Of a DNA stretch of 64,000 nucleotides, positions 62,855-64,000 are shown piece after piece. The translations under genes and the position numbers were made by a program. The notes under the pieces were generated by a model. It did no database searches. It was not told where the DNA came from and saw only the letters and a list, made by a program, of their open reading frames with translations. Each line of letters opens with the position of its first letter. The first letter of the stretch is position 1. The DNA is from Piezodorus guildinii (Eukaryota > Arthropoda > Insecta > Hemiptera > Pentatomidae), in assembly GCA_023052935.1 (NCBI GenBank), contig CM041298.1:930001-994000 (forward strand), given 5' to 3'.

Positions 62855-63470
62855 AAACATTTAAGAACCATCTTTCTAGGCGATTATGTGAGCACATGAG
62901 AGACCTCTCTCGCCTTCAAAATGTCCCTGATGATGACATCAGAAATCAGGTCTATCAAATAGATATCTTCTTTGCTATCAAAACAAAGAGGCTCAAGTGG
63001 TTGTGCTGAGGATGAGGATGAGGATCAATCATGGAATATGGCCTAAAGGACTTTTTGAATGGATACCAGTGAGAAGACCCTGGTATGAGACCATTATGAA
63101 AATTGAAAGTGTACAAAATAAATGTTTAAGACTGATAGCATATAAAATGGGTTGCAGCTTGGAAGCGATTGATTATTGTGATATTAGAAATAATGTAAGA
63201 TTACCTTCATTAGAATTGAGAAGAATGCAATTAAATATTATGTCCATTGTCAAACTTCTAAACAAAAGCATAAATTGTTCGGAATTACTTGGAATGATAC
63301 CTATCAACGTTCTTCATCTCAATATTAGGTCACCTCTTCCTTTTAGAGTGCAATACCAGTCTAGAAATTATTTATTGCATCAGGGATTGTCTGAGCTGCT
63401 TCTTATATGTAATAATTACTATAATGTAATAAAATTGATATTTTTACTTGTAAGAAAAGTGATGTAAAGA
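62855..63470 (+). pseudogene. LINE C-terminal fragment
   Basis: The frame 62997-63467 contains IMKIESVQNKCLRLIAYKM, then RNNVRLPSLELRRMQLNIM and LLNKSINCSELLGMIPI, the post-RT segment of a Jockey-like or related non-LTR retrotransposon (KIExxQxxFLR...L.LRR). The preceding stretch from 62855 (RRLCEHMRDLSRLQNVPDDD) is out of frame. 5' part absent. Confidence 0.7.
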
Positions 63471-63619
63471 AATTATTTTCTTGATAATTGTTGCCTAATC
63501 TAATATAAGAGACCACTTGTATTATTGTAAATTTTGGTAACTATTTATTTATATTTATATAAGTTTTTTACCCATATATTAATTCTAAAAAATCTATGTA
63601 TATAATTATTATTTATTAA

Positions 63620-64000
63620 ACATTTTTACTTTTACTTACCTATATATGAAATATAGTAAGGGGAGATATTATATTAATGATAATTGTCAAATTCTAATTT
63701 TCATCGAAAATACACTTTTTAGGGTTCCCTGAGTCCAAATAACCAAGTCATGTAAAAAAATCTCTGTGTGTGTGTGGTAAGTCCAGCACAAAAACGAAAA
63801 GTTTTATGAAACTGATATTTTATATTTGAGACAACTTATTCCCGAGATGTTACAGAACCTTTTTTGACTAAAATCAGCAGCTTGGAAGTTATGATTTTGT
63901 CGAAAACGGCTATATTGATATAATAAATTAAACTGGCTATATTGATGTAAAAGTTAATGAGCTTTAATATCCCTAAGGTTTCATTCTGATCGTAATAGTC
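63620..64000 (-). mobile_element. RepA copy, cut by window end
   Basis: TACTTTTACTTACCTATATA, AAGTCCAGCACAAAAACGAA, then AAAAGCTTTAATATC-type sequence; reversed RepA 3' half. Confidence 0.75.

Overview
The window is animal nuclear DNA, AT-rich and heavy with transposons, with spliced genes that have GT..AG introns. The gene content and the transposon mix (Jockey/CR1/RTE-type LINEs, Tc1/mariner, piggyBac, PIF/Harbinger and Penelope-like elements, a gypsy-type LTR element, several tRNA-derived SINEs) point to an insect or other arthropod. I could not fix the species.

Host genes. From 969 to 21035 (+) lie seven exons of a G-protein alpha subunit of the Gq class. All five GTPase motifs are present; only the N-terminal exon is missing, upstream of the window. 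The last exon has an unusual C-terminal tail. From 49703 to 51317 (+) lie three consecutive exons of an unrecognised helical, probably coiled-coil protein. A candidate first exon lies at 24717-24869 and has a matching splice phase. No rRNA, true tRNA gene or CRISPR array was seen.

Mobile DNA, left to right. 105-425: a 51-bp minisatellite. 1.5-20.8 kb: the Gq introns, holding mariner fragments, LINE fragments, SINEs, a piggyBac MITE (5792-6169), a mariner-TIR element (10545-11875), an RTE end, a dead mariner transposase (13090-14060) and a large foldback element with a nested LINE (18400-20815). 21-42 kb: repeats nested in repeats, including a perfect 265-bp palindrome (23454-23719), a long RT/RNase H LINE (31500-33840) and a 3.5-kb foldback (34733-38258). 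43090-49562: a complete gypsy-order LTR retrotransposon with apparently identical LTRs, a -1 frameshift site and one stop codon in pol. 52269-53168: a mariner with both TIRs but an internal deletion. 54518-57512: a Harbinger element with an uninterrupted transposase and a nested Penelope-like GIY-YIG remnant. 57.6-64 kb: more SINE, LINE and foldback copies.

Two repeat families dominate. The first consists of foldback elements whose arms carry a motif of the form CTGATGA - short hairpin - GAAAC; at 56100-56500 this motif sits beside a Penelope-like GIY-YIG coding remnant, so the family is probably made of Penelope-like terminal repeats. The second, called RepA here, is about 1 kb, has at least ten copies, 12-bp inverted ends and an internal CA run. 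Repeat names used here (RepA, RepD, RepE, RepF, SINE-A, SINE-B, SINE-C) are labels for this window only.
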